From the NCBI GenBank assembly GCA_017506865.1, contig JAFCMP010000124.1:868001-932000 (forward strand): a stretch of 64,000 nucleotides of DNA, written 5' to 3'. Each line of letters starts with the position of its first letter. The first letter of the stretch is position 1. The notes below the pieces were generated by a model that saw nothing but the letters and a program-made list of their open reading frames with translations, made no database searches and was not told the origin of the DNA. This DNA comes from Tribonema minus (lineage: Eukaryota > Sar > Xanthophyceae > Tribonematales > Tribonemataceae). Shown in pieces: positions 45,301-56,458 of this stretch. A program made the position numbers and the translations under genes.

Positions 45301-46978
45301 CACACTGCTTTTCTCTGGTTGAGCATCCTGCAGGGCACGCATTATCAGCCGTTATCAATCCCTAGCCAATGATGCACGCAAAGTGGTGGGCTACTTGCGC
45401 GAGGGCACCGAGAGGAGCAGCGCCGATGTGAAGAAACTGCGGGAGCTTTTCTTTGCTGAGGCACTGGCCATTGGAGGCGCACTTGACGCTTGCGAAGGCA
45501 AGTCACAGTACTCACACCATGGCAGTCACAAATCTCAATCTACGCCATGGCACCAGCTCATTACGCAACTCATGCTTTGGCGCGAGTAGCCAGTTCAGTG
45601 TGCTACAGTGCTTATGCCCTTTACATTTGTGCAGATGCCCTTTACATTTGTCGCATGGCATTGTGGCAATCTTGCAGACTTTTGTTTCAGCTTCAACTTC
45701 AAGTGATAGTACAGTGCAAATTATCACTTGTTCCGTGGTCGCGATACATGACCAACACGAGCACAAAAGAAACGGCAGAGGGGTGCAGCAACTTCTGGCG
45801 CTTGAAAATTGCGTTCATTGCCCGAGACTGTCACATGGCCACCGTTTGTTTCCATGAGATTTGAGCTCAGCTTTGTTCGCGTGTGATACATGTGTGCAGC
45901 GTCTGCAAAGTGAATCACCACCTTGTGTTGTTACCTTCTCAGTCCCATGATAGCTACTCTTTCACTGTCAACTCGCAGACCCGAGCTGCCTGTGGGTGAA
46001 GAGAGGCACATCTGCCACTTACACGCCTCCCATCAGCATCAAGAAGGAGGGTGCAGTCAAGAAAGAGGATGCAGGGGACAGTGCGGGTGACACAGGCCTG
46101 GCGGTGCCTCTAACCAGCATTGAGGCGCGACTGGCCTTAGCTTCAGCTTTCTTTCGCCAGAAGCTGGAGGAGGCCAGTGCTTTTGCGGCAGCAATCTCCA
46201 CGGCCATGCCATATACGCTGGAGATGCCCACTCTCACTGGGGAGCTGGAGCGCTTGTCCAGCGCGCACATCGCCGATCATGGCGCACCCCGTTCCAGGCG
46301 ACAGAAGGAGCTCGGCGAGCTAATCATGCGGCTCACGTTGCCGGAGAAATCCAAGGCGAAGCAGTCGGCTGCACCGCATACCCAGGCATTGGTGTTCCTT
46401 GCCTGGCACATGGTGAGTGGAATTGAAATTGCCAGACTAGTCGTAGATTCGCAGAGGCTGTTTCTGTGCATCCATGGCAAATGGCAGCAACAAGGCAGCT
46501 CCAGGCATACTCACTGAGCCCTGGTATGTTGTCATGTCAATTCTAGTATTTGCCACTCTCATCATCATATGCAAGCCTGCAAGTAATGGTAGCAGCTTTC
46601 AAAGCTAGCCAACACTGTATCCCAGTTGGCGATTGACATTCACACTGCACTGGTGGATCGCTTCAGTATTTTGTCAAGGTTGCATCAGTAGATATGTAGA
46701 GCCCTCACATTCAATTCAGTTAAGATGGCATGGTGCAATGGCAGCTGCTGTGGCTCAATTGCTGCACAATGTTTCTTGCGCTGGCGCAGACACTGCAGGG
46801 GCATTCAGCGATTGAGCGAGTGGGACTGCCGCCGCATGTCAAGCTTGTCGCCAATCTCATCAGAGCGACAGCTGCCAAAGAGTCCGCCCCACGCATGCCC
46901 AAGGTGCTTGATGTTCTCATCGAGTCAGAGCCAGAGGAGGACAAGGAATCCGATGCTGACTGCGAGGATGGCGAGTAA
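42320..46978 (+). CDS. unknown eight-exon protein, 586 aa, in the large element
   Basis: Exons: 42320-42437, 42568-42609, 43293-43724, 44094-44217, 44499-44756, 45334-45497, 45979-46412, 46790-46978; 1,761 nt in one frame, TAA at 46,976. Exon 6 ends at a GC donor (45,498), the only choice that restores phase for exon 7. The start is basic (ASTRNKSRAREPAPT). Exon 3 ends in a probable coiled coil (VEQFARQQAQCEDLRTQVAG, LEEVQAKLAG). Exon 7 has two SUMO-type sites in tandem (ISIKKEGAVKKEDAG), and the C-terminus is strongly acidic (ESEPEEDKESDADCEDGE). The layout suggests a nuclear, DNA- or chromatin-associated protein, but I recognise no domain. An intact frame over eight exons argues for recent function. 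Its location inside the inverted repeats makes it a candidate accessory gene of the element. Confidence 0.68.
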
Positions 46979-47374
46979 GAACATGCTGAACCAGGGGGGG
47001 GGGGGGCGGGGGCTACCATGCTGGCTACTTCTCATGGCGTTTCTGCAGTTGGTGCATGAAAGGTGATTGTGGTTGCACAATGCTCAGTGGTCAGCCATAG
47101 TGGCACTGCTGCAGCAAGGCATGTGGTCGTGGGAGAGATGGCCTGTTGGTGATGCAACTTGGTATGTAGCTGCGTGCAAGCTGCAATACAGCACTCTGGG
47201 CAGTCTATAGACAACAAGGGCTCAATGTACACAGTCAATATTATCATACCACTCTATCATGATGCATACACCTTTGCATGCACTTGTTTGGTGACTTGAC
47301 GTCAGGCTGCTGATACTGTGTGCTTCATCCAATCGCATGCATTGCAACAGCAGCACGTTGTAGTCAAGGCAGAA
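46979..47374. other. non-coding segment with poly-G run
   Basis: 3' flank of the eight-exon gene. A 13-nt poly-G run lies at 46,994-47,006. No exon supported. Confidence 0.5.
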
Positions 47375-47706
47375 TGAGTTTTCTGGCATTATTCTGGGCA
47401 TTATTCTAGGGCCACCTCTGGGCAGAAAACAAAGTCTGCCCCCTTGTTCTGGGCAGGTCCAGACCAGAAAACACCCCAGAATCGATGCAGAACGGGCATT
47501 CTGCGCTCGTGGCGTGGGCAGAGCGCAAGGCAGAAGTGGCCCAGAATGGCGTCCAGAGTTGTCCCAGCATGAAATTCTGGCCAGAACGCCCACTCTGCCC
47601 AAATCCCGCGGTCTCGGAAAGTTTTTGAGCAGATCCGTCCCAGAATTACCCCCCTGCAGAATTTGGGCAGAACGAAGCCCAGAACGACATGTCGATTTTC
47701 CCGATG
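47375..47706 (-). repeat. right subterminal motif cluster and inner end of the right inverted repeat
   Basis: Dense ttctggg/cccagaa and gggcaga/tctgccc motifs in both orientations, as at 27,760-28,060. The terminal part (gacatgtcgattttcccgatg, read in reverse) aligns with the left side catcgggaaaactgacat. Its continuation into the right inverted repeat resumes at 54,635, beyond the palindromic insertion. Confidence 0.65.
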
Positions 47707-47714
47707 AGGGAGTA

Positions 47715-50414
47715 GGTGAGGAGCAGTGTCTTGTCTGTAAGAAGAGGGAAGGCGTAATTAGCGTCATCGCTGTTTGCAGATGTCAAGGCCGAGGCGACAC
47801 ACAAAATACCCCTCTAGCTTGACTTCAAGTGCAAGTTGATGCCACTGTGGCACGATCATGAGCGACCGCCAAACTTTCAGGGCTGCGACGAGTCAAGAAC
47901 TCAACAGCTTACAGTAAGGGGGAGCTGCTTGGGTACAAGCGCAAGTGTGCAAGCAGGATGGCGGGTTCTGGAGCAGCCAGTCTTCTGCTCCAAACGGCAT
48001 GAATGGCCTGGCGCCCGGTGTTGCATGCATACATACATACCCAGTGTTTGTCTCACCCTCCTGATCTCGGCGACGCAGCTCCCGCACGATCGCCAGTAGC
48101 GGCGCCGTCAGCACCTGCGGCAAGCTGACCAGGCACTCTGACTCGCCGTTCAGGAGCATGAAGCGCTCGTAGGTGCCGTAGCCGTGATACGACAGGTATG
48201 CAGTGTAGAACATGTACAGGTCGTCCGACTGGCATCGACATCACGCGCTCGCCACTGGCAGGAAACAGGCGCGCATTTAGGTCCGCAGCAAACTTGGGGA
48301 TATCTTCACCGCGCAGCGTGACTGCAAGTACGCCAGCAGCAGCAGAAGCATGCAGTAGACAAAAGTCGTCGTTCAGTTGCTTATGTCAGTCGCAAACATA
48401 CAACAGCAGTGCCAACGCTTGTGGTGACCAGTGCCCCGTTGCTACTGGTTGGTCACTATAGTTGTAGGAGATTTACCGCAAGAGTCTTGCAATCTGCACA
48501 AGATTGCGAGCCCCCAGCACCCCATCACTGAGTGTGCGTCGCGAACACTTCAAGTTCAGGTCAAAACTTCATGTCAAGCATGATCAGTGTACTTAAGAGC
48601 TGGATGACCCCTTGACAACTGGTCATCAGGTGATACATATTGCAACACCACAACTCCCCAAGCGCGTAGTCCACTTCTGTTGTTGAGAAAGAAGTAGTGC
48701 TTTAATGCACAGTGTATGCTAATATGCACAGCAAATGCGCAGGCCTGCCCGAGTTCATTGGCTCATGGTGATTGCCCACATAAGCTTTGTGATTACAACA
48801 CATGTGCTGATGGCGTTGATCCCAGACAGCTCAAACGGTCAGGCTGCATGACTGTGAAACATGACACCCGGGATTAGGGTTAGGATAAGGGTTAGGTAAA
48901 AGCGCCATCACTCACACATCCGTGTCACCATGCATTGAGGGTGTGCAAATATCAATATGTCACGCATGATTGTCGCCACATTAGTGTTTGTAGGGCCTTA
49001 CATATCTTCACACTTCGAGCGGGAATCATACCAAAAGTGCATCAAGTCGACGCCGGTGTGTGCGCTGTTCTTCAATCACAATTGTTTTTAAAAAGCAGCT
49101 TGGCTTTTTCAAAACCATGTGTGACGGCGTGTGAACCCAAACAAACGACGTTATGTGCTACGTCCAAGACGGCCAAGGTCTCAGCAGGTCCTGAGAGTAA
49201 CGACTGCTGGCATGTGGCACCGAGGTGACTGCCAGTGGGTCATCATGAGAACATCATGATAGCCAGCAGCCCTAAGCATGCGCTGGCTGCAATCATGATG
49301 GCTTGGGTCACAACCTGTGCATCAGCCTGCTGCTGGGCAAGAGCAATCTGGTATTGGCGGGTGCTTCTAGCTGTGTGCACACAAGAGGGTACATGCTTGC
49401 ATTCTAGCTTGGTAGCAGCTGCACCTGATGGTCGTTAAACACAAGCTATCGAGTGCGCACCTTCCGACTTCCACTCAAATGCCCATTTCCCAGGTGCATA
49501 CTCTGTGTGCCGCAATTAGCATCCCCTGGTGCGGCTTCACAACCGCATTTCCTGTATAACCCATGCTGTCATCGCCAACTGTCTCAGTGTAGCTTTAGCA
49601 GCATGGTTTTCGGGCGAGCTGGTGTCGAATGCAAGTTGCAGCTGGTAAGGCACAGCCTGGTGCAACAATTGCACTCGCTTGCCCAACCCTAATCACTGAC
49701 TGCCTATGGCACAGTTTACACCGGCGCGCAGCCACTAGCGCCTCTTGACTGGGCACTATCGGGCACTCAGCTCAAGGCAAAACGTCAGGTAATGCATCAT
49801 TACACATGTCGACGCTGTCCGTAAGCAGACCTCAATCTCGAGCAGTCGGCAAAGCAGTGGTGGGTTTTCGAAGTAGAAAAGGGGGTGGCTCAACAAAACA
49901 AATATCTGGCAAGGATGCCACCACTATAGAGCAACGTGTGGCACAGCCCCATCAATCTCCCGTGTCAAACACTTTGATGAAGCAAACACGCATGCAGGCT
50001 GTCGCGTGCAGTACAGAGTGTTCGAATATCATGAGACCTCGCCACCAAGATATATTCGAAGCAAAATTCCATGAAAGATCATCATCATCTAAACCTAATG
50101 GCGGTAGCCTGCAGTACCATAAGGTGAACGTTTTTTTGCCTTCAACTCACTCACTCACCATTTTTGAGCGTTCCATCATCTATCTCGGCGTGGTTCACAA
50201 GTTGCCATAGCACGACAAGCAGCTGCATATTCCGCTCGAGCTCACATCGCCGCTGGTAGACAGTCCTTCCTTCACCCCGTTCAGAGAAACTTGCTACCAA
50301 TTTGCTGACTGCCTTCTCCACGTCGTCTTGGAGAAACTGACACCACCTGCAGAATGCTACTTCCCTTAGCACGTGCGCGGGAAGCTGTGGGACGGGCTCT
50401 TCCACACTACTCAT
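47715..50414 (-). pseudogene. left-arm copy of the palindrome gene (probably decayed)
   Basis: First exon 50414-50159 (MSSVEEPVPQLPAHVLREV to GTLKNG, then GTGAG) is fully open. A distal exon at about 48,329-48,055 codes for IPKFAADLNARLFPASGE and then TAYLSYHGYGTYERFMLLNG, but a 4-nt length difference near 48,230 relative to the right arm shifts the frame inside it. A further acceptor plus DKTLLLTYSL codons lies at about 47,745. Intervening exons were not resolved. The family is not recognised. Retention of an open first exon despite many substitutions and one in-frame codon indel suggests the gene was maintained for some time after duplication. Confidence 0.5.
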
Positions 50415-50586
50415 GAGCGCCGCTGGCCGGGCAGGCAGAGCTTTGTCGGAGTTTATTCCCGCTTTAAAAAAATCACATCCATTTATTTTTTCATTCATTG
50501 TGGCGAATAAAAGAGGGCCAACGACAACCAGCTAGCCAGCCAGCCAGCCCAGCCAAAGACGAACCAACGACCGCTGTAGACTCTCC
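50415..50586. promoter_or_regulatory. centre of the palindrome, shared 5' region of the divergent copies
   Basis: 172 nt between the two ATGs (50,414 minus, 50,587 plus), with a non-palindromic core containing a short agccagccagccagcc repeat at about 50,532. As a divergent promoter it would serve both arm genes. No core promoter motif recognised. Confidence 0.45.
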
Positions 50587-53500
50587 ATGAGCAGCGTGGG
50601 CGAGCCTGTCCCACAGCTTCCCGCGCACCTGCTAAGGGAACTGGCATTCCGCAGGTGGTGTCGGCACCTCCAGAACGACGTGGAGAGAGCAGTCAGCAGA
50701 CTGGTAGCAAGCTGTTCTGAACGAGGTGAACCAAACAGCAAGATCTACCAGCGGCGACGTGAGCTGGACCAGAACATGCAACTGCTTCTCGTGTTACGGC
50801 CACTTGCAAACGACGCCGAGGAGGCTGATGCAAAGCTTCAGAAGGGTGAGTGAGGTAGATACAGGCCATTAAACTTGAGAAAAACATTCTCCTCATGAAA
50901 ATACGAAGGCTAACTTTGGTGCGGGGCCTCCCCCTTCAGTTTGTGCTAGGGAGCTTGAGGCCACCGCCAATAGTTGCAGATGATGAGATTATATTCTAGT
51001 GGCGGGCCGCACTGGAGAGACTCTCAGAGCTTTGTAGCGAGGTAAGTGACGAATGCATCATGATGATTGGACACTTTGTACTGCACGCGACAGCCTGCAT
51101 GCATTGCCGCGCTGCTGCTGCTGCTGCCGTAAACTGTTTTGAAGGGAGGTTCTTCTCGCTGCGCCATTGCTCTACAGTGGCTAGTGGTAGCACCTGGCTT
51201 TGAGTTAGAGATTTGTTACTTGAGCAGCCCCTTCGTCACCTTGGAAACTCACCTCGGCTTTGCCGACTGCCGGTTGAGATAGCTCTTTCAAAGTTGCTTG
51301 AGGTCAGCGGGGACATGGTAACAGGCGTTACCTGGTGGTTTTGCTTCGGGCTGAGTGCTTAATCTACTAGTGGCTGAGCGCCAGTTGAAGTTGTGCCATG
51401 GGCATCAAATAATTAGGGCTGGACAAGAGAGTGCGATGTTCTTGCAACAGGCTGTGTCTTGCAACTTGTATTTGGCACCAGCACTCGCCTGAAACCCATG
51501 CTGCCAGAGTCATGCTGAAAGAAATTCAAAAGTGCCGACACTTTGTGGTACTAATAGTATATCGAAGATGCAGCTGCGAAGCTGCGCACCAGAGGGTGCG
51601 CACTGCGGCACAGAGGCAATGAATCATTATGAATGCACCTGCATGTGAATTTGGTAGGTGCGAACAGCGAGTTTGACGCCCGTCAGTCGCAACTGCTATT
51701 AAGTTGGAATGCAGGAATGTGCTCTCTCGTGTACGTGGCCAGAACTCAGCCGCTATTAGCAGACCACTCTCGCCCAGCAGCACGCTGATGCACATGGTTG
51801 TAAGTCAAACCCAACATTGCAGGAAACCAGCCAGGTGGCATTTAGGGCTGCTGGCTATGTTGTCGTGATGTGTCAGCCACCTCGAAGCCATGTGTCTGCA
51901 GCCGTTACTCTCACAACCTGCTGAGAGCTTCACATTGGCCGGCGCGAATGCACCACAGTACATCAATTGGCTGGGTTCACATGCTGATTTTGAAGATCTT
52001 TGAAGTAGAAATGCTTTACACAACTGTAATCAAAGAACAGTGCAGGCCGGCATCCGATTTGACTGATGCACTCAGGGTTGGCACGCTAGGGCCTAGCGGG
52101 GTTGCTGACCCCTAATTAGCCCTAAGCACCTAATTAGGGGTCATTTCATTAGGCCTAATTAGGGGCTGCTGAGCAAAAACTAGCAAAGATGCAGGGCATG
52201 ACACTTGAAACAAAACTGACCATGAAAGCTTTAATTTGCATGTATTTTTTCAGTGACGATGTCATATTAGCACTGGCAACTCTGCTCAAACACCCCCCTC
52301 GTCAGCTACAAACTCATCGAGGGTGCCAATGATGACTGTGGTAATGGTGCCAAGGGGGGCGCTGCAAGTCATGGTAGTGCGGGGGCTTCAGGAGTCTTGG
52401 GAAGATAACGACTCAGCCCTCCAAGTTCCACGTTGGCATCTCGCAGTGCCACTGCTGCAACCGCTTTCTCCTCTGCTGTGAGGTGCACACACGACTTCAA
52501 GTGTGCTGCCATGCTGGTTTTTACGCCTGTTACCTCTGCTGCTGCGCCGGCGCGGTCATGGGCAAGGCAGAATGCCCTATGATGGCTTTTGTTTTTCATG
52601 CCACCATCGCGAAAAAGCTGCCACAAGCCCAACTTGGGCTTCAAGCCCTTGCGGCTCGCAGATCCGCCTGCTGCCCCAACCACTTCCACATCATCACCGT
52701 CTGCCTCATCGTCAGCCATTGAACCTTGCTACACTGCTGCTGCTGCTGCTCTGCGTGAGTGCTGCTGCTTCGTCGACGCGCAATGACGTCATCATGCATG
52801 CTCAGCAGTCGCCGAGGGGGGGCTGAGCCCCGGGGCTCTAAGGCTCCGGGAGCTGAAAAGCAATTCAGGGCAATTAGGGGCAATTAGGGGCAAATCGCCA
52901 GCCCCTAATTACTAAATTACAATTAGGGGCCTAATTAGGGGTGCCCCTAATTACGACTTGCCAACCCTGGATGCACTCTTGGTATGACTGCCACTAGAAG
53001 TAAGAAGATGGCAAACGTCAAACCCTAAATACAAAATGTGGTGACCATCATGTGTAACATATAGGTAATTGCAAACCCTCAATGTATGAGTATAGCAGCC
53101 CCTCCATGCTTGGCAGCACAGATATGTGAGTGATGGCGGCTTTACCTAACCCTAACCCTCAGTATTGGCTCCCACAGTCATGCAGCCTGACTGTCTGAGC
53201 TGACTGGGATCAAGAACCTAAGTGTTGCCTCCCACAATCATGCAGCCTGACTGTTTGAGCTGACTGGGATGAAGGCCATCAGCAAATGTGTTTGAACTGA
53301 CGCTGTGGTCTGTGCACCCTCAAGCTGATGTGGGCCACCACTGTAAGCCGATGAGCCACTATGGTGACTATAGTAGTAAACGATGTGAATAATCTTTGCT
53401 GCTCTGAAACGGTCGACTTGCATCGCGACATTGCTGATTGACTCATTTCAAATGAGTCATTCGGCTTTCAACAATCCCACCAGGTTGACATAAAGTCTTG

Positions 53501-54654
53501 TTTGAACTTGAAAATCATCACAATGCACACTCAGTGATGGGGTGCATGAGGGTCACAAGCAGATTGCAAGACTCTTGCTGTAAACCTCCTGCACTGGTTG
53601 CCAATCAGTGGCCACGGGGGCACTGGCAGCGCACCGGCTACTGCAAGCGTTGCTCTGCTGATTGTATGTTTGCGATTGACACATGTAAGCAGCTGAACCA
53701 GCTCTTTCTCCGCTGCATGCTGCTGCTGTTCTTGGCGTACTTGCAGTGCCAGTGCGCTGTGAGCTTGTCCCGCACTTCAGCGCGGACCTATGCGCGCGCC
53801 TGTTTCCTGCCAGTGGCGAGCCACTGATGCCACTGCCAACCGATCTATACATGTTCTACACCGCATATCTGTTGTATCACGGCTACGGCACCTACGAGCG
53901 CTTCATGCTCCTGAACGGCGAGTCAGAGTGCCTGGTCAGCTTGCCGCAGGTGCTGACGGCACCTCTACTGGCGATCGTGCGGGAGCTGCGTCGCCGAGAT
54001 CAGAAAGGTGAGACAAACACTGGGTATGTATGTATGCATGCAAATGCTTCTTCGACGGCCATGTCAGAAACGCAATGAGCTTGAGGCCTTTCACTGCTTT
54101 TTACTGGTATGACGACTGCATTAAAATTGCGCTACGACTCGGCTACTGCAAACCATATGCCTAATCTTGTTCTTGCTCTCATGTTTTTTCGACGGTGAGT
54201 ATAGGTCTTCTGTACGTATGGTTTCTGTACCCACAAGACTTTGCCAACCCTGAATATTCATGAGATGCACATCCTGATGTGTGTCAAAATGCGCACTTGA
54301 CATGGTCAGTTGAGAGCTATGTACAGCATCATTGACATGCTGCAATGACTCCCCATGCTTGAGGCGCACTACAGCCCGTGAGCTCCAGAACCCGACAGCC
54401 TGCTCGCTCATTTGTGCTACTGTCCAAGCAGCTCGCTCTCGAGCTGTTAACTTCTTGACTTGTCGCAACCCTGCAATCTCGGCGATCTCACGACTGCGTC
54501 AACTTGAACTTGAAGTCAAGCCAGGGAATATTTTCTGGGTATGTAGCCATGGCCTCCACCTCGGCAAGCAGCGGTGACACCAACTACGCGTTCTCTCCTC
54601 TTACAGACAAGACACTGCTCCTCACCTACTCCCTACCTCTCTCTGTGCGTGTGT
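50587..54654 (+). CDS. right-arm palindrome gene, unknown family, partial exon model
   Basis: First exon 50587-50845 (MSSVGEPVPQLPAHLLRELA, RRWCRHLQNDVERAVSRLV, YQRRRELDQNMQLLLVL), phase 1, then gtgag. Distal exon 53747-54007 (CELVPHFSADLCARLFPASG, PLPTDLYMFYTAYLLYHGYG, ECLVSLPQVLTAPLLAIVRE), ending at gtgag in phase 1. A final exon 54607-54654 (DKTLLLTYSLPLSVRV, TGA) would run past the palindrome end into the inverted repeat. Internal exons between 50.9 and 53.7 kb were not resolved, and an hAT element lies in that interval. The first exon is helix-rich and charged. I recognise no domain. It is the better preserved of the two arm copies. Confidence 0.5.
52073..52969. mobile_element. hAT-type DNA transposon, 897 bp, non-autonomous
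   Basis: Terminal inverted repeats CAGGGTTGGCA (52,073) and TGCCAACCCTG (ending 52,969) are flanked by a perfect 8-bp duplication GATGCACT (52,065-52,072 and 52,970-52,977). Subterminal regions are rich in cctaattaggg units in both orientations. TIR start, duplication length and subterminal repeats are those of the hAT superfamily. It is absent at the matching position of the left palindrome arm (about 49,040). Confidence 0.92.
52369..52719 (-). pseudogene. truncated hAT transposase N-terminus with BED-like finger
   Basis: 116 codons from ATG 52,719: acidic start (MADDEADGDDVEVV), then LWQLFRDGG and FCLAHDRAG, then a SMAAHLKSCVHL end. The W..F, C..H/C and HL..C spacing resembles a BED zinc finger, the usual N-terminal DNA-binding domain of hAT transposases. 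The catalytic and dimerisation domains are missing, so the element would depend on a full-length relative. Confidence 0.6.
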
Positions 54655-55470
54655 GATGTGCGATTGTCTTGTCACAGCGCCGCTCAACGGGCCTCCAGGC
54701 GCTAAGCGCACTACCATCAGCGACCCTGAAGCCACTCCACTGTTGCAGCACACAGCAGCAAGTTATACGCGCTGACAGCTCGAAGACTCCACTTTCACGA
54801 CCAATCACCGCGTTTTTCCTCAGCGCTTGAGCAATTAGATGTGTCAGCATATCCCTCGGAACAGGAGCATGTACATACATGCCCATGTGTACAAACATAC
54901 ATACACAGGCATGCTTCGATGTCAATGCAACACAGCATGAGTATGGTCTGCACGTGAAGGCACTTCTGTAGTGTGACTCGTGGCATGTGGAGCTTGGACC
55001 GGGACGGGCGAAAATGCTTGGCAGCTGCTGCAGCTGTGCGCCCAGGTGGTCAATGCAATGCATTTCGTACAGGTCGATGCATTTCGTACAGGTCGAAATG
55101 CGTTGCATTGACCACCTGGGCGCACACAGCGCTTCGTTACTGGCAGCCACACTGTGCCAAATGTACACTGTGCCAAATTTGCGCTCGTATGGCGGTATGT
55201 AGCTACATATATGTGATGCTAGCACATTGGTATGATCACGTTGCATGGCTGGACTTTGGTAGTTTGATTGCCTGCAAGTGTGTCTAGATCAAATTAGCGG
55301 CCTTCCTCAATTTCCCTGCCAGTGACTGCATGCGTTACTGATCACATCTGATAGTTGTGTTGCATGTTCGGGCACAGTGGTCGCTGGCACTGCAAAATGG
55401 TACAACGCAACAACCTCTGAAGTACTGATAAACCTTTGGGAAAAATTGCTGAAGTAGGTCTTTGAAAGTT
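54635..55470 (-). repeat. right inverted repeat of the large element (main part)
   Basis: Reverse complement of the left repeat (26,840-27,740 and 18,950-19,032). Anchor blocks: cagcgccgctcaac and ctccaggcgctaagcgcac (54,675-54,712), agcaagttatacgcgctg (54,758-54,775), caccgcgttt (54,806), catgtgtacaaacatacata (54,884), tgtggagcttggaccggga (54,986-55,004), ggcagccacactgtgcc (55,141), gcatggctggactttggtag (55,243), ccagtgactgcatgc (55,319), cgctggcactgca (55,382). It contains a hairpin insertion at 55,034-55,128 that the left side lacks. At about 55,391-55,411 it shows the uninterrupted version of the retrotransposon insertion site. Confidence 0.75.
55034..55128. repeat. hairpin with internal 19-bp direct repeat in the right inverted repeat
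   Basis: Arms of about 33 nt (gtgcgcccaggtggtcaatg... and its complement ...cattgaccacctgggcgcac) differ at one or two positions. Between and overlapping them, atgcatttcgtacaggtcg occurs twice head to tail (55,058-55,076 and 55,077-55,095). The left repeat lacks this block. Confidence 0.8.
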
Positions 55471-56458
55471 ATACTTCCCACCCTGAAACGTGTGGAAGAT
55501 GTAGGTGTTGAGCTGTGACGCAGCACGCGCAGCAGTCTATGAGATTAGTCGGCGGCGATGGGGCACTAAGCGGCGGTGCAGCAAGCCGTGCAGGTGCAGC
55601 GGCGCCAATGCACAGTCACATGGTCTGGTGCTCTCATCAAGCGCCGTAATAGCAAGAAGCATCAGATAGACATCCAAGACCCGGGCGATCAAGTCCCTCA
55701 AAACCCATCTCTGTATGCACCGCCACGGCTACAGCCCCTGCTGCAGTTTTCACCAGTAGTGTGAGACTTTGAGGACATCCCCCCAGGCATGCAAAATGCT
55801 TAGCGCATGTAAGTACTACTAGTAGGTAGCGAGACAAACTGTTGAACATATGGCAAGTTCTCGACGTCAGCAGACCATCGTAGATGCTGTTCTACTGGTG
55901 TATGCACAAGTCAGTCTCTCAGCCAAGATGCATTATGCATAGGTGTTGTGACCCTACCATCGCCTCAGCTATGAGACACAAAACAGTTACGCAGCTTGAT
56001 TGCTTAACTGAAGCACCCACCTCCACCTTCATGTACATATGTACCTATGCCACACATTTCACTTTTAACACTCGTGACAAAACGGCTGACACAAGGGAAT
56101 TTGTGGCACAGATCACAGCAGCCGATCGCAGCAGAATTGAAGTAGTAGCTTTGTAGCACAAAGCAAAAAACTCCCACTGCTTGTATATGCAGATGCAGCA
56201 TTCTTTGCAACATTCACAAGAGGCAAGCAAGCACACAGGACGCCAGAGCAGTGCAGAGCGGGTGTATAACAGTAATTGCATTATGATGGGTTGTGTGCCT
56301 TGTCTACAGCACGCAGAAGCGTGCCATGGCAACTGTTCTCTGATTTGATGGTATCGTATCTACAAACAGGCAGCATCACCCCATGCCTGGAGGATGCTAG
56401 CCTGCGCAATGGACTTTGTCCACATTTAGAGGCCTCCCACGGTCAGGTGCATGCCACT
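55471..56458. other. non-coding stretch right of the island
   Basis: Past the visible inverted-repeat homology, up to the last exon of CsbD copy 4. No exon supported. Confidence 0.45.

Larger units (their letters stand above)
47707..54634. mobile_element. 6.93-kb palindromic insertion splitting the right inverted repeat
   Basis: The ends are a perfect inverted repeat: AGGGAGTAGGTGAGGAGCAG from 47,707 and its complement ending at 54,634, with homology running inward. Arms 47,707-50,414 and 50,587-54,634 are imperfect reverse complements along their length. Matching landmarks: VLTAPLLAIVREL codons (48,050-48,130 and 53,945-53,990), the ggtcaggctgcatgactgtg block with TTAGGG repeats (48,840-48,900 and 53,145-53,200), gcatgcaggctgtcgcgtgc (49,990 and 51,095), and the first exons at 50,159-50,414 and 50,587-50,845. 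Removing the unit makes the right inverted repeat collinear with the left across the junction except for about 2 nt, so it is an insertion. No clear target duplication. The arms differ by many substitutions and by an hAT element in the right arm only. Confidence 0.72.

Noticed and set aside
47660-47760. Alternative reading in which the palindrome gene continues naturally into the subterminal cluster (TYSLIGKIDM codons)
   Set aside because: The junction without the insert is collinear with the left inverted repeat except for about 2 nt, which a chance join would not give; the coding continuation is short.
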